From contig NC_084729.1 in the NCBI RefSeq assembly GCF_033807575.1, forward strand, positions 558,001 through 622,000: DNA of 64,000 nt. Direction: 5' to 3'. Made by a program: the position numbers and the translations under genes. Under the pieces are notes generated by a model. That model ran no database searches and was not told the DNA's origin. It saw nothing but the letters and a program-made list of their open reading frames with translations. This document shows, one piece after another, positions 32,241-42,962 of the stretch. Position 1 is the first letter of the stretch; every line of letters begins with the position of its first letter. Source of the DNA: Cydia pomonella. Taxonomy: Eukaryota > Arthropoda > Insecta > Lepidoptera > Tortricidae.

Positions 32241-32615
32241 GTGAGCTCCATCTTAGGCCCTGTCTTCATTTTCCATCAGGTGTGACTAGAGCCAATCGCC
32301 AATCAGTTTTTTTATATATATATATTGTCACCTTATTGCAATGGATTACGGTGAAAAAATGTATACATATTAAATACTGTCGCGCAGCGCCAATAGTGAC
32401 TTACTATAGAGGCCGGGAAACGAAGGGTTGCAGACCAAGTACGTATATAGAGTAGACCGTAGCGATCCCGGATAGGGATACGCGGCCGACAACCCCGTTA
32501 CTCGCCGAAATTTGTTTAGTGCTTTTCTCAAACTTACAATGAAAAAAAAAATTAGTTAATTTGTTTCAACATCCGAAAACAAAACACCTTACGCTGCAGC
32601 GCTGCGCTCCATAAG
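32241..32615. other. Unassigned stretch, partly LINE 3' UTR
   Basis: CATCAGGTGTGACTAGAGCC and CCAATCAG near 32277-32310 look like the 3' UTR of the preceding LINE. The rest is not assigned. Confidence 0.35.
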
Positions 32616-33110
32616 GTGTTGGTGTCCAAGCTTCTTAGTAGACGCACTAAACTACGGATCTATAAGACCGGGATTCGCCCCATCCTGATGTATGGGTGTG
32701 AGGCTTGGACATTAACACTCAAGGAGGAGAACAGCCTTCTGCTTCTGTTCAAAGAACGTAAGGTGTTAATGAAGATTCTAGGACCTGTCAAAAGAAACGA
32801 TGGCAGTTGGAGGATTCGAAAGAATGCCGAAATAGAAGAGCCGAGCCGAATATAATAGGTACCAAAGCACATCGTCTCCGCTGGCTTGGCCATCTCGGAA
32901 GGATGGGTGACGATCGGGCAGTCAAGAGGGTTTACGCTGTCCTGTTGGTCATCCTAAATATCGTTGGGCGGATAGAGTGGAGGCAGACCTCTGTGAGCTC
33001 GGCGTCAGCGAAAGGTGGCGCGAGTCCGCTCTGGACCGAGAAAAGTAGCATGCTCTTGTGTTGGAGGCCAAGACTCATTTTGGGTCATCGCGCCAGCCAA
33101 GTAAGTAAGT
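32616..33110 (+). pseudogene. RTE-like LINE, C-terminal region, frameshifted
   Basis: Frame one reads LLSRRTKLRIYKTGIRPILM, YGCEAWTL and RKVLMKILGPV; a second frame gives AEPNIIGTKAHRLRWLGHLG and RMGDDRAVKRVY. It is the same family as 4128-4434 and 39288-39545 but extends further upstream. It shares the stop after DREK with the 4128 copy and ends in AAGTAAGTAAGTA. Confidence 0.85.
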
Positions 33111-33180
33111 AATTTGTTTTATTCGTCGGTTAATACAGCTACAAACAAATTACGAATCTACTACTATTTGATAGTTGAAA

Positions 33181-33760
33181 TTTTTTTATACTACGTCGGT
33201 GGCAAACAAGCATACGGCCCGCCTGATGGTAAGCAGTATCCGTAGCCTATGTACGCCTGCAACTCCAGAGGAGTTACATGCGCGTTGCCGACCCTAACCC
33301 CCTCCCGCCCCTCGTTAAACTCTGGCAACCTTACTCACCGGCAGGAACACAACACTATGAGTAGGGTCTAGTGTTATTTGGCTGCGATTTTCTGTAAGGT
33401 GGAGGTACTTCCCCAGTTGGGCTCTGCTCTAGATCTGGAATGACATCCGCTGTGCTGTGCCCTACCACACAGAGCGAGATGACATTCACAATGCCCATAC
33501 CTCTCTTTAAGGACGTACCCGGGTCCAGTTGAATGCCAAGTGTCACAATTTGACGTTTAAAAACAAAAGGTTGCTTCACATGCCTAGGCGTCTAAGGCTG
33601 TATGAAATTCCTTTACATATCATCTTCACTCGTCGCTCTGAATACATACTACGTATTCCGGACCTAAGAGGACATTATGTATACATAACAGAGCAAGTTA
33701 AACAAAAGCTTGTAAAAGCGATGCTTTTTAACATATTTGAGGTAAATACCTGCGTATATA
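33181..33760 (-). mobile_element. Family D retroelement plus shared flank, second copy
   Basis: D body at 33181-33526, then the same flank as in 24576-24800. The minus-strand frame with GIVNVISLCVVGHSTADVIP is intact. Differences from the 24234 copy are few. Confidence 0.8.
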
Positions 33761-34008
33761 TTAATGAGATTTTTTTGTACGCCGGTTTGCCTTGAGGCCG
33801 ATATACGAAAAGAATAATTACCATGAAAAAATATGAGTACAAAGGGATAATTTGTTTTTGGCCTTATTGCTATATTTGTTGTTTTTGAAGTAAAAAGGAA
33901 ACATTGTGGTTGTTTCTGACATTTTGTAATTTTATTTGCTGTTACAGGATGTTTGTCATGTTTTTCAGATGATAATAATTATACAAGCTGAATACACAGG
34001 GTGTCGAC

Positions 34009-35009
34009 TAGAGTGACCAGTTGTCCCGTATTTCAGGCACGAATTTTTCATTGTCCCGTAATTTGGCGAAACCAATTTACGTAACGTAATTTTATGAATC
34101 AATGGCATTTATTGATAAAAATACCTGCTCAAACAATATAAATATAGTATAAAAAAAATACAACCCTACAACACTAGACCCTACTCATAGTGTTGTGTTC
34201 CTGCCGGTGAGTAAGGTTGCCAGAGCTCAACGAGGGGGGGGGGGGGGTCGGCAACGCGCATGTAACCCCTCTGGAGTTGCAGGCGTACATAGGCTACGGA
34301 GACTGCTTACCATCAGGCGGGCCGTATGCTTGTTAGCCACCGACGTAGTATTTAAAAAAAAAACAATTTTTTCGGTAACTTTAACCTGCAGATGCCACTT
34401 TTTTGAGAATCACTCATTTATTTTCTAGCACACAGCCGGTGAACGCCGCTCTTTCGAGCGAGCGCATTATTCGATCGAATGACCTGGGTAAGAGTGAGTG
34501 AGTGTGATACAGCGCAGAAGCGAAGAGAGAGGGGGAGACGGCGAGGGCGCGTGCCGCGCGAAATTGTTGTTTTTAAATATTTAATACCGTTTCTTAAAGT
34601 CTTTCATTTTGAAATTAAGCAATTATATATGTTATATAATCGATAATGCCAAATTGTAGTAATAAAAAATACGACAGTTAATTTGTTTTAAAATTGTATA
34701 AATACGGTTATTTTATTTATTTTTTAATTCTTAATTTTTAAGTAAGTTTCCTGTAAGTGCTTGATATTTTTCAGTGACTTCTATTATTATAATAAAATAA
34801 GGGTGACAGCTAGTAACTACAGTAAATAATTAATTTTAAGAATGGATCTTATTTTTAATATTTATATTTCAAAGCTTTGATGAGCCATGTTGCTTGAAAT
34901 AAATGCAATACAATACAATAAAAATACGGTCTATCCCGTATGTTAATCTCGAATCCCGTATTTCAATGCAGTTGTCCCGTAAAACCAGAAATCAGATCTG
35001 GTCACCCTA
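34009..35009. mobile_element. hAT-type non-autonomous transposon (1001 bp)
   Basis: Ends TAGAGTGACCAG and CTGGTCACCCTA; GTGTCGAC is duplicated on both sides (34001-34008, 35010-35017). The TTGTCCCGTA motif recurs near both ends. A family D fragment is nested at 34168-34361. No transposase frame. Confidence 0.88.
34168..34361 (+). mobile_element. Family D fragment nested in the hAT element
   Basis: ACACTAGACCCTACTCATAG to CCGACGTAGTATTTAAAAAA, with a run of 14 G near 34236. It therefore post-dates the hAT insertion or was copied with it. Confidence 0.8.
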
Positions 35010-35017
35010 GTGTCGAC

Positions 35018-35911
35018 CGACAGATTTCCGATTCAAATTCACATGATTTTCGAACGCGAAGTGCAAGAGAGACGAGGGTGGTTTAATTTCGTGAGTGTTG
35101 CGGATTGATTAGTGTCAATATACTGCAGTACCCGAACTATGAGTCATTGACAGTGTCAAAATTGACATATACACTATCGACTACTACTACTACTACGTCC
35201 GTAACTACGTCCAAAAGAGAGGTATTTGAATAGAATAGAATAAAAGAAATTTATTCATATTCATATTCATATATTTATTCATAATAATTCATATTATATG
35301 TCACAATAATATTTAAATTAATTATTTGTAAAACATGATTTGTAACATTGTACATAATAATAATAAAATATAATTAATATTAAATCTAAGTTTTTAGGTA
35401 CTTGTTTTGTACTCTATAAACTCATTAAAGCTATTACGAGTAAGTGTGCTCGATCAGCCATTTTTTCAATTGCATTTTAAAACACATTACTGACGGCGCA
35501 TTCGTGACATGACCCGGCAGCAATATAAATGTACAATGTCAAAACTTACGAAAATACGAGAACAATAAAAATAAAAACGATAAATTAATAAAAGAACACC
35601 AATAATATCTCCCAATAAGAATCGTCAACACACAACAATATAAAAACAATGAAATAATATCTCTATCCCTATATCTAGACCCTACGAATAGTGTTAATTT
35701 ATAATAGACAGTATTTATAAAAACTAGGTACATGATACCGTGTAGAAAGAACAAATTCAAGAAAGAAAGACTAATATAAGACAAAAGATTCTTCATACAT
35801 TCTTCATACCTTGTTTGTAATATAGGTATCCCATTATAGATTCCACGTCCATCAGAGCTGTGCTGAGCTGAGCTGTTTACTATAAAGTCGCCCTGTATAA
35901 ATACTACACTA
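35018..35911. other. Unassigned AT-rich stretch
   Basis: GTAACTACGTCCAAAAGAGAG at 35202-35222 is a tiny family D start. TTCATATTCATATTCATA repeats lie near 35252-35275. No gene recognised; a minus-strand frame of 85 codons at 35539-35796 is hydrophobic low-complexity with no start context of note. Confidence 0.35.
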
Positions 35912-36070
35912 TACTGGATACGCCAGTTACGGAAAGAGAGACCTAAGCCCTCCTACGTGTACACGTTCAACGCAGCTGGCCAACTTTATTGTCACGCGTG
36001 CAATAGAGTATTTAAGAGCAAGTTGGGCCTGGCCAGCCACATTAGGGCTCACGCTAGACAACGTTCATAA
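35912..36070 (+). pseudogene. LINE ORF2 C-terminus with a C2H2 zinc finger
   Basis: In frame to a TAA at 36068-36070: YWIRQLRKERPKPSYVYTFN, then AAGQLYCHACNRVFKSKLGL and ASHIRAHARQRS. The finger has C-x2-C-x12-H-x3-H spacing. A C-terminal finger after the reverse transcriptase is a known feature of some insect LINEs. Only the last 50 or so residues remain. Confidence 0.75.
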
Positions 36071-36111
36071 TGTGTTTATTTGGGGTCGCCGTCATCGAAA
36101 ACGATGAGGAG

Positions 36112-36116
<5 letters not shown>

Positions 36117-36168
<52 letters not shown>

Positions 36169-36170
36169 CT
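36117..36170. repeat. TA dinucleotide run
   Basis: About 50 bp of TA with one AAA interruption, at the 3' end of the LINE remnant above. Confidence 0.9.
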
Positions 36171-36345
36171 GGATAATAAGGATAGTGGTATTAATGTAGC
36201 TCCCCCCCCCCTTCTCCGCGCTCGGAGCTAATTGTGTGATCAAATATTCATTTTCCGCTCTGTTGGGATAATTAATAGTGGATGGGGCCGGTTGAACAAG
36301 AACAAGGTTAACTAACGGTTAAAGTGCAGGTTCAGAAAACGGATT

Positions 36346-36664
36346 TAAAAAGCCGGCCAAGTGCGAGTCGGACTTGCACAAGAAGTGTTCCGTATCTATA
36401 AAAACGGTCACCCATCCAAGTACTGACCCCGCCCGACGTTGCTTAACTTCGGTGATTGGATGAGAACCTCGAGATTGGAAAGAAATATTTATTTTATTCT
36501 GTTTTTAGTATTTGTTGTTATAGCGGCAACAGGAATACATAATCTGTAGAAATTTCAACTGGCTAACTATCACGGTTCATGAAATACAGCCTGGTGACAG
36601 ACGGACGGACGGACAGCGGAGTCTCAGTAATAGGGTCCCGTTTGACCCTTTGGGAACCCTAAAA
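36346..36664 (-). mobile_element. Family G repeat interrupted by 5S-derived sequence
   Basis: GGCCAAGTGCGAGTCGGAC, then TTTTTAGTATTTGTTGTTATAG, CCTGGTGACAGACGGACGG and GGGAACCCTAAAA match 44657-44876 in reverse. About 95 bp between GTTCCGTA and TTTTTAG are extra and contain the 5S rRNA-like segment. Confidence 0.8.
36405..36468 (-). pseudogene. 5S rRNA gene fragment
   Basis: The minus strand reads GGTTCTCATCCAATCACCG, AAGTTAAGCAACGTCGGGCG, GGGTCAGTACTTGG and ATGGGTGACCG, colinear with the central and 3' part of animal 5S rRNA and covering the internal pol III control region. The 5' third and the terminal stem are missing, so it is not a functional 5S gene. Confidence 0.85.
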
Positions 36665-36812
36665 AAGACGTAACGCTTTTTTGGATCACAATACGGTTGT
36701 CATAAATTTAATGAGCAATCTTGAGGCTAATTAATAATTTTGCAGCTCAACTATTTATTAAGCAATTAAATTATAACAGAATCAGATCGATATTAGTTAT
36801 AATGTTATGCCA

Positions 36813-37085
36813 GACGACCGGTCTGGCCTAGTGGGTAGTGACCCTGCCTATGAAGCCGATGGTCCCGGGTTCAAATCCTGGTAAGGGCATTTATTCGTGT
36901 GATGAGCATGGATATTTTGTTCCTGAGTCATGGGTGTTTTCTACGTATTTAAGTATTTATAAATATTTATATATTATATATATCGTTGTCTAAGTACCCT
37001 CAACACAAGCCTTATTGAGCTTACTGTGGGACTTAGTCAATTTATGTAATAATGTCCTATAATATTTATTTATTTATTTATTATT
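36813..37085 (+). mobile_element. tRNA-derived SINE, family A, full length
   Basis: Near-consensus: GACGACCGGTCTGGCCTAG, GGTTCAAATCCTGG, TGAGTCATGGGTG, and a (TTTA)n tail. Confidence 0.92.
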
Positions 37086-37505
37086 AATGTTGACCGTTTG
37101 TAAATTATTTGCGGGATAAGAGTTGTAGCTCGATTTTTATTTCTAACCAGCAAAATGTTTGTTTGCTGTCCAAATGATTTAATGGCTATTTTTTACAGAT
37201 TAGTTTAAAAAACGGCTGATCATTTAATTCCCAAATATAATTTAAAGAAACGGCGTGAATTGTCTAAACGTCAGTTAACCATCTCGTGCCACCGGGCCCA
37301 CATTAACGCTATATAATCCACGTTTGACTGCTTGCTTTTAGACAAATATTCATAATCATGATTTAAGTACACTGATCTGCTGTAAAGAGGGGATTATCAG
37401 CATAAACTAGTTTACGTGTAAATTTGCCACATCTAAATATTGTAAACAAAAGATATTTAAATAAATTATATAAGAGAATTTCACACAGTTCGACCTAAAA
37501 GTACC
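37086..37505. other. Unassigned stretch
   Basis: No gene or repeat family recognised. Confidence 0.35.
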
Positions 37506-37508
37506 TAA

Positions 37509-38714
37509 GGGGGCGTCCATAAATTACGTGAGGCGTTCAAGGGGGGGAGGGGGTTAAGCTTAATCTTACCAAATCTCACTCGGGGGGAGGGGCGTTTTTA
37601 GCAAATATCACGTATTTTTTTTCTTAGTGGAAAAAAGTGTAAATTTGCGTGGAAGTAAAGTTGAATCGGAATAAAAAAAATTTTTTGAAAAAAATAGCAA
37701 ATTTCACAAAATAGTGTTTGCCGTATCTGCCGGGACCCCGCAGAGCAGCACAGTAGCCCTTCGATTGTTTAACAGTTATCGACCAGCCGTATCGACACGT
37801 GTGACAAACGACGCAGCGTAAAGAGCCGAGTAATAGCGATGCTCGTACAAGTTTTGACCTGCTTCGTTTACCCGAGTAAATATTTCACTTAATAACCATT
37901 CTAGAGACGTTTTTAATGATTCAGAATGAACTTCCGAGAATATTATAATGCTTACATTAAAAGACAAGACACGTCTACAAGACAAAAATATGCTGTCAAG
38001 AAGAAATGGTAAAATTATGGAATAAAGCAAAACAAAAGTTCCCGATGAAGAGGATTTGGTTAAACTTGTTCAACATGAGGTTAATCAGCTTCTTAGAGAA
38101 GCAGAGGAAAGAAAGGCCCGAAATACTCTGGCGTTCCTCTTTAAAGTAGGTTTAATATCTTCATAAATTTATATTATAAATTTGATTCTATGTGCAAAAC
38201 ATTTCAAGATCGCGGTGCAGAAAAATAAACTCAAGCACTTTCAATAGATGTGTAAGTTTTTTATAAATTTCATCTCCAGAAATTGTTACAAAAAACAAAA
38301 GAAATGTAGGCCTGAAAGTGAAATTTTTAATTTAGATATGCTAAAAATACAGATTAAACGTATTAATGCACCTTTATTTATTATTATTATCAATTCATTA
38401 TTTTTTTATAATTATTATTATTTATTAGTATTTTATTATTATAATTATTTAATTTTATCGCATCGATTTTCAACTACCGCAATACTCTGAAATCTCAATT
38501 ACTAGTCTTTGCTAGTCTTGAATAAAAGTAATAATATGAATTAGTTTTGCTTATTTTTTTATAATCCATCGCGATTACAGCCTGTACACAAATTTAAAAA
38601 ATCTCACGTGACATTTAGGAGGGGGGGGGCTTAAGAAAAACATGACGAAATCTCACCAAGGGGGGGGGGTCAAAAAATTCTCAAAAAAGCCACACGTAAT
38701 TTATGGACGCCCCC
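37509..38714. mobile_element. TAA-flanked DNA transposon derivative (1206 bp)
   Basis: The termini GGGGGCGTCCATAAATTACG and its exact inverse (at least 22 bp) are each bordered by TAA (37506-37508, 38715-38717). GGGGGNCGTCCAT-type ends with 3 bp duplications recall the Zator or PIF/Harbinger superfamilies; I cannot decide between them. G-rich patches sit just inside both ends. A coding-like remnant lies at 37948-38145. Confidence 0.82.
37948..38145 (+). pseudogene. Coding-like remnant inside the TAA-flanked element
   Basis: The frame opens MLTLKDKTRLQDKNMLSRRN, meets one TAA, and continues KVPDEEDLVKLVQHEVNQLL then REAEERKARNTLAFLFK before a GTAGGT donor-like site. The Glu/Lys/Leu-rich stretch looks helical. 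It may be decayed transposase or a captured host exon. Not identified. Confidence 0.4.
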
Positions 38715-38727
38715 TAAGCTAAATAAC

Positions 38728-38816
38728 GGCCGGATTCGAACTTTAGAATACGTCAACTATTAGGTCAAGATACGATGTGGATTTATAACATTTGACGTAT
38801 CTTAAAGATCGAATAG
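38728..38816. mobile_element. Family R short copy
   Basis: CGGCCGGATTCGAACTTTAG at the left and GATCGAATAGGGCC at the right are inverse; TAGAATACGTCAACTATTAGG and TTTGACGTATCTTA lie inside. Confidence 0.6.
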
Positions 38817-38938
38817 GGCCAAATGACTTGTGTTGTGGGTAGGTGTAATATTAAGAATTCTTTATTTACAAAATGTTGTCCAAATCTGAGGCCCTATTCG
38901 ATCAAAATAAAATATTGACCCAAAACGTATTAAGTATG

Positions 38939-39199
38939 GAAGGCAGAGGCAAGGAACAGAATCTCCATATACCAAAAAGTGTCCGACAAAAAACCATAAA
39001 TAGGTGGCGCTACAATACCTAGAATACTTGAGAAAAAAATCTAATCATAGACAGCGCACTTCACTCCGTCAATAACGCCTAGGTTCTTAGCTACTCTAGC
39101 GCTACTCTGGAGAGATTTGGAACTGTTATTTATAGCTGACAGCTGGACACTTTTGCAACAGTTCTGCTTAAGGAGATTCTGTTCCTTGCCTCTACCTTT
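38939..39199. mobile_element. MITE family U
   Basis: Ends AAGGCAGAGGCAAGGAACAG and CTGTTCCTTGCCTCTACCTT with GAATCTCC / GGAGATTC inside them: inverted repeats of about 27 bp. Interior as in 8345-8610. Confidence 0.8.
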
Positions 39200-39287
39200 T
39201 TAGTATTAAGCTATATTTTCGTATTTCTATTCGACGGATGGAGATCAAATCGATAAAATGTTATGTTTATGATGTTATGTGTTGTTG

Positions 39288-39545
39288 TGACTTCGCTGGC
39301 TCGGTCACCTACTCAGAATGGGGGAGGATCGCGTAGTCAAGGAAGCGTACTTGGGGCGACCAACCGGCCGTCGACCGATCGGGCGCCCCAGGTACCGCTG
39401 GTGCGATGTCGTGGAGGCGGACCTGCGTCGGCTGAATGCCATGGCAGGAAACAGCGCTGGATCGGGACAGGTGGCGTTCTCTCGTTTCGGAGGCCAAGAT
39501 TCTTTTTGGATCGTTAAGCCAAAGCAGTTAGTTAGTTATGTTTAT
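39288..39545 (+). pseudogene. RTE-like LINE, C-terminal end
   Basis: With one frameshift it reads RWLGHLLRMGEDRVVKEAYL-like sequence, then GRPTGRRPIGRPRYRWCDVV and EADLRRLNAMA, and keeps the tryptophan after the DRDR motif that the copies at 4128 and 32616 have lost. It ends in AGTTAGTTAG. Confidence 0.8.
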
Positions 39546-40341
39546 TCATTATTGTAATTTACGAGATAATTTAATCTATAAATTATGTTTGGTGTGATAA
39601 AACCTCTTTGAACGAACATTTGAAATCTAATAGTTGGTTAAAAAAAAAAATTACTTGACCAAATTAAGAAGGTTCCGTTTCCATGCATATTATTAGCAAT
39701 CAGTTACTTTCTTGACTCAGTCGGATAATATAATGAAAAAGCACGAGTGTTATAATATACTGAAAAAGCACGCGTGTTTAATATCTAGGATTATGAGCCA
39801 AAAATCGGTGGAATAAAAACGTCGTTTTGAGCAAGTGTGTTGAAAAAAAGTAAACGTTACTGTCATTTAGAGTTCAAGCTAATTTGGTTAGTCAATAATA
39901 ACGGTTGAAATGTCCAATGTAAAGTAAACACAAAACGGCCGTAACTGTACATTTTTCTCCGAAAACCCCCATTAATTACTATAAAGCTAGTATAATAAAT
40001 TAATAAATACAAAACTGTTGAATATAAATAGTAGACTTGCTTCCAAAAACACTAAACAGCCTTCCGAAACATTTACAAGATTTATACCTAACCAATCCTG
40101 AATCAACTAAAGATATAAAAAAATACTTGTTATCATCTAATAACCATGAACATATTTTATAAAGGATAACATTAGAATAATATTAATGTAACATGTGTAC
40201 AATATTATAACATAAAGCAAGCAAGAAACTTAAAGCGCAGCTGATCGCACAGGCATGCTACAGCGTTGACGAGTTTCTTCGTGTAATAGTTCATAACTAA
40301 CGCGTAAAAATAGTGTCATCTTAATGCTTGATTAATTATAC
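39546..40341. other. Unassigned AT-rich stretch
   Basis: AAAAAGCACGAGTGTTATAATATAC-like sequence occurs twice near 39735-39780 (shared core GAAAAAGCACG). No gene recognised. Confidence 0.35.
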
Positions 40342-40811
40342 AGTACCTGGGCGACCGAGCTTTGCTCGGTTATAACTATTTATTGTAATGGTGGTGTACA
40401 GGTGACAATCTTAACTACTTACATTTTTTTACTAAATTAAACTTGTCTAAAACAATAAAAATTAAAAACATATATATAAAGTTGAACATATAAAAAAAAA
40501 ACAAAAGTTTGTCACCGGGCGAGATTCGAACCCGTAACACTCGTTTAGCAGTCCGCGTGTTAACCCGCTGGACCAGACGGACAGTGGCCGGCAGCACAAA
40601 ATTAGCGACCATATTGTGTGTCGTAAGAAAAACGCATGAAAACTCGAAAACACGCGTTTTCCCAAACATAAGACTAATCTAGATAGATTGTATACCCCCA
40701 AAAGCCCCCATATACCAAATTTCAGCGAAATCGTTAGAGCGGTTTCCGAGATCCCGGAAATATATATATATATATATATACAAGAATTGCTTGTTTAAAG
40801 GTATAAGATAT
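40342..40811. mobile_element. Dispersed repeat family M, copy 2
   Basis: Full relative of 1307-1760. It starts AGTACCTGGGCG, has the hairpin ACCGAGC-TTT-GCTCGGT at 40353-40370, the tRNA-like block, a TA run at 40760-40780 and ends TTTAAAGGTATAAG. Confidence 0.78.
40511..40582 (-). other. tRNA-like module in family M, copy 2
   Basis: 72 nt on the minus strand with TGGTCCAGCGG (A box), an anticodon-loop-like CTGCTAA (GCT, serine) and GGTTCGAATCT (B box). The acceptor stem pairs over only three positions, so I call it a tRNA-derived module, not a tRNA gene. Confidence 0.7.
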
Positions 40812-41231
40812 AAGATTTAGTTGTAAATGTTATAATTTGTAAATACTATTAGTTATTTAATCTTATTATGTAAATATTTAATGTAATCCTGACTTGTAAA
40901 ACAACGATTTTACTAATAAATAAATAAATCAATCAATCATAACTAAATTCTTAGTGCATTAGTCCGAACTCTGGCTGTAAATAAGCCATCTTTGACTTAG
41001 CAGTTACGAAATAAGAAACTCTGCGATTAATGTTTAGAACTTTAATAATAAAAAAAAAAGATTGTTAACCAAGGGATGAAGGGCACTCATTACTGTCGAG
41101 GTAGTTTGGCGTTCGAACGCAGTAAGAGCGCCTATAGTTCGAGACTGAAATGGTTCACCCGAGTAAAACGCTCTACTTTTCATTTCGAATGCGCACGGAG
41201 ATAAAAAATATTGTTCAAATTAAAAACCTGT
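40812..41231. other. Unassigned stretch
   Basis: Includes a short LINE-like tail AATAAATAAATAAATC at 40915-40930. TTCATCCC/CCAAGGGATGAAGG near 41065 is shared with family F interiors. Confidence 0.35.
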
Positions 41232-41418
41232 ACCCCTAGTGTAAATAAATTCTATTTCGAAACGTGACGTACGCGTTTGCGTTTAGTCTCATTTTGTATT
41301 GGATTTAGAAAGAGCGCGCCAAGCGGGACGTTTTGGAAACTCAAAATCCCATACAAAATGAGACTTAACGCAAACGCGTTCGTCACGTTTCGAAATCGAA
41401 TTTATTTACACTAGGGGT
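41232..41418. mobile_element. 187 bp palindromic MITE (family I), copy 2
   Basis: ACCCCTAGTGTAAATAAATT to ATTTACACTAGGGGT, with ACGTACGCGTTTGCGTTTAG in the left arm and its inverse in the right. Confidence 0.88.
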
Positions 41419-42044
41419 ACTGATATCTAAAAGACGGTAATATCAAACTCTATTAATTAAAAAAAAATTCAAGGCGATACAAAATATTTTATTTTCAAGG
41501 AAATTTTATTAATTTCATAGTATAGGAAATACAAAACGGTTTTACATAATCGTTAAATTAATATTCTTTACTCGGAATAACAGAGTTGTGCAAATTCTAT
41601 AAAACTTTCCTTGAGTTTATAAATGGTGTACTAGCTCCAGTACGTAAAGATTACTAGATAATACAAATGAGATTTAAGTCGGTCGCTACAAATGAGTATT
41701 AATAATTAAAAGTCAATTCTAATTTCTATACATTTTAATTGCTTATCACTGCGTACTGGGAAAGTACAGAAAAAAACATTTTTTTTTTTCATGTACCCAC
41801 TTTCAGAGCATGATAAATGAAATAAACATAACTTCCCTAGCCACAGTCGAGTAAACCTAAGTAAACAACGTTTTGTCGAGTTTCGTAATTGCAGCGAATA
41901 TTTTCGTTTCATCAACGCAGAGACGAGCTGGTTTTTTTTACAATAATTAGCGTTTTCCAGTTTCCATTTTTGTTTAACAGACGCACAGTTTGATTATGAC
42001 AGTATGTTAACATTAAGAGTCTTACGAACCGTTCGTCGACTCGA
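41419..42044. other. Unassigned AT-rich stretch
   Basis: No gene or repeat family recognised; a minus-strand frame at 41706-41915 has no protein features. Confidence 0.35.
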
Positions 42045-42182
42045 ATTTTGCCAACCCTAAATAGCCGAAAGGGATAATACCATACATAAGAAAGGGATAG
42101 CATGATTCGTCCCTGAATCGCGGTCAAACTTCGGTTTTGCAGGAAGTTTATTTTCTGTACTGTAGTACTATTACTTATTCTG
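42045..42182 (+). repeat. Dispersed repeat family O, copy 2
   Basis: CAACCCTAAATAGCCGAAAG, GGGATAGCATGATTCGTCCC, TGAATCGCGGTCAAAC and GTAGTACTATTACTTATTCT match 17553-17745. Confidence 0.6.
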
Positions 42183-42432
42183 TACAAAAACGTTACTTTT
42201 GACACTGACATATCCGAACCATATCGTATATCTAGACCTTATATTTATGACGTATCAACCAACAACGTGGCAACCAATGTCACTTTGACGTTAGAAATAT
42301 CGTAGATAGATCTTATTGGGATCACAGCTGAATTGAAATAAACGTCAATTTTGATATGTCGTTTAGCTATCGATCTTTTAAAGATCTTTCCAAGATCTTA
42401 AACGAGTCTTAATCATTCTTCGAATCGGGCCG
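42183..42432. mobile_element. Chimeric MITE: family R end joined to family N end
   Basis: The left 75 bp (ACGTTACTTTTGACACTG, CGAACCATATCGTATATC) is family R; from 42262 (GCAACCAATGTCACTTTGAC) to CGAATCGGGCCG it is family N. Confidence 0.65.
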
Positions 42433-42620
42433 TAAGTCAAGGTACTGCGAAAGTTATTCACTGGTACCGCTATGGTTTCTGCTTGTACTGAATTGTGATT
42501 TTTAAGTAAAATCTAATTAACGACCAAATATTTAATAAAGCTCTTTTCAAAACGCTTTGTTCATTATTTTTACTTTATACTGTTATCGACAGAATTACTA
42601 GGAAAACAATATTTTTTATA

Positions 42621-42856
42621 TAGGACATTATTGCTAAAATTGACTAAGTCCCACAGTAAGCTCAATAAGGCTTGTGTTGAGGGTACTTAGACAACGATAT
42701 ATATAATATATAAATATTTATAAATACTTAAATACATAGAAACCATCCATGACTCAGGAACAAATATCCACTGCTCATCATGCCCTTGCCAGGATTTGAA
42801 CCCGGGACCATCGGCTTCATAGGCAGGGTCACTACCCACTAGGCCGGATCAGTCGT
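42621..42856 (-). mobile_element. tRNA-derived SINE, family A
   Basis: TTGACTAAGTCCCACAGTAA, GACTCAGGAACAAATATCC and GGATTTGAACCCGGGACC / CCCACTAGGCCGG. About 15 bp are missing beside the B box (CACACGAATAAATG). Confidence 0.9.
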
Positions 42857-42874
42857 CAAAATATAAATATAACA

Positions 42875-42962
42875 GGATACCTCTGTCAGGATCATGGCAA
42901 GTGGAAATCCGTGGTCTCTGCTTACCCCTCCGGGAAATAGGCGTGATTATATGTATGTATGT
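42875..42962 (+). mobile_element. LINE 3' end fragment
   Basis: One frame reads QDHGKWKSVVSAYPSGK before a stop, followed by GCGTGATTATATGTATGTATGTA, a repeated tail typical of RTE-type LINEs. Confidence 0.6.

Noticed and set aside
36405..36468. Functional 5S rRNA gene
   Set aside because: The 5' third and the terminal stem are missing and it lies within another repeat.
40511..40582. Functional tRNA-Ser gene
   Set aside because: Promoter boxes and loop fit, but the acceptor stem does not pair and the block is repeated inside a dispersed element.
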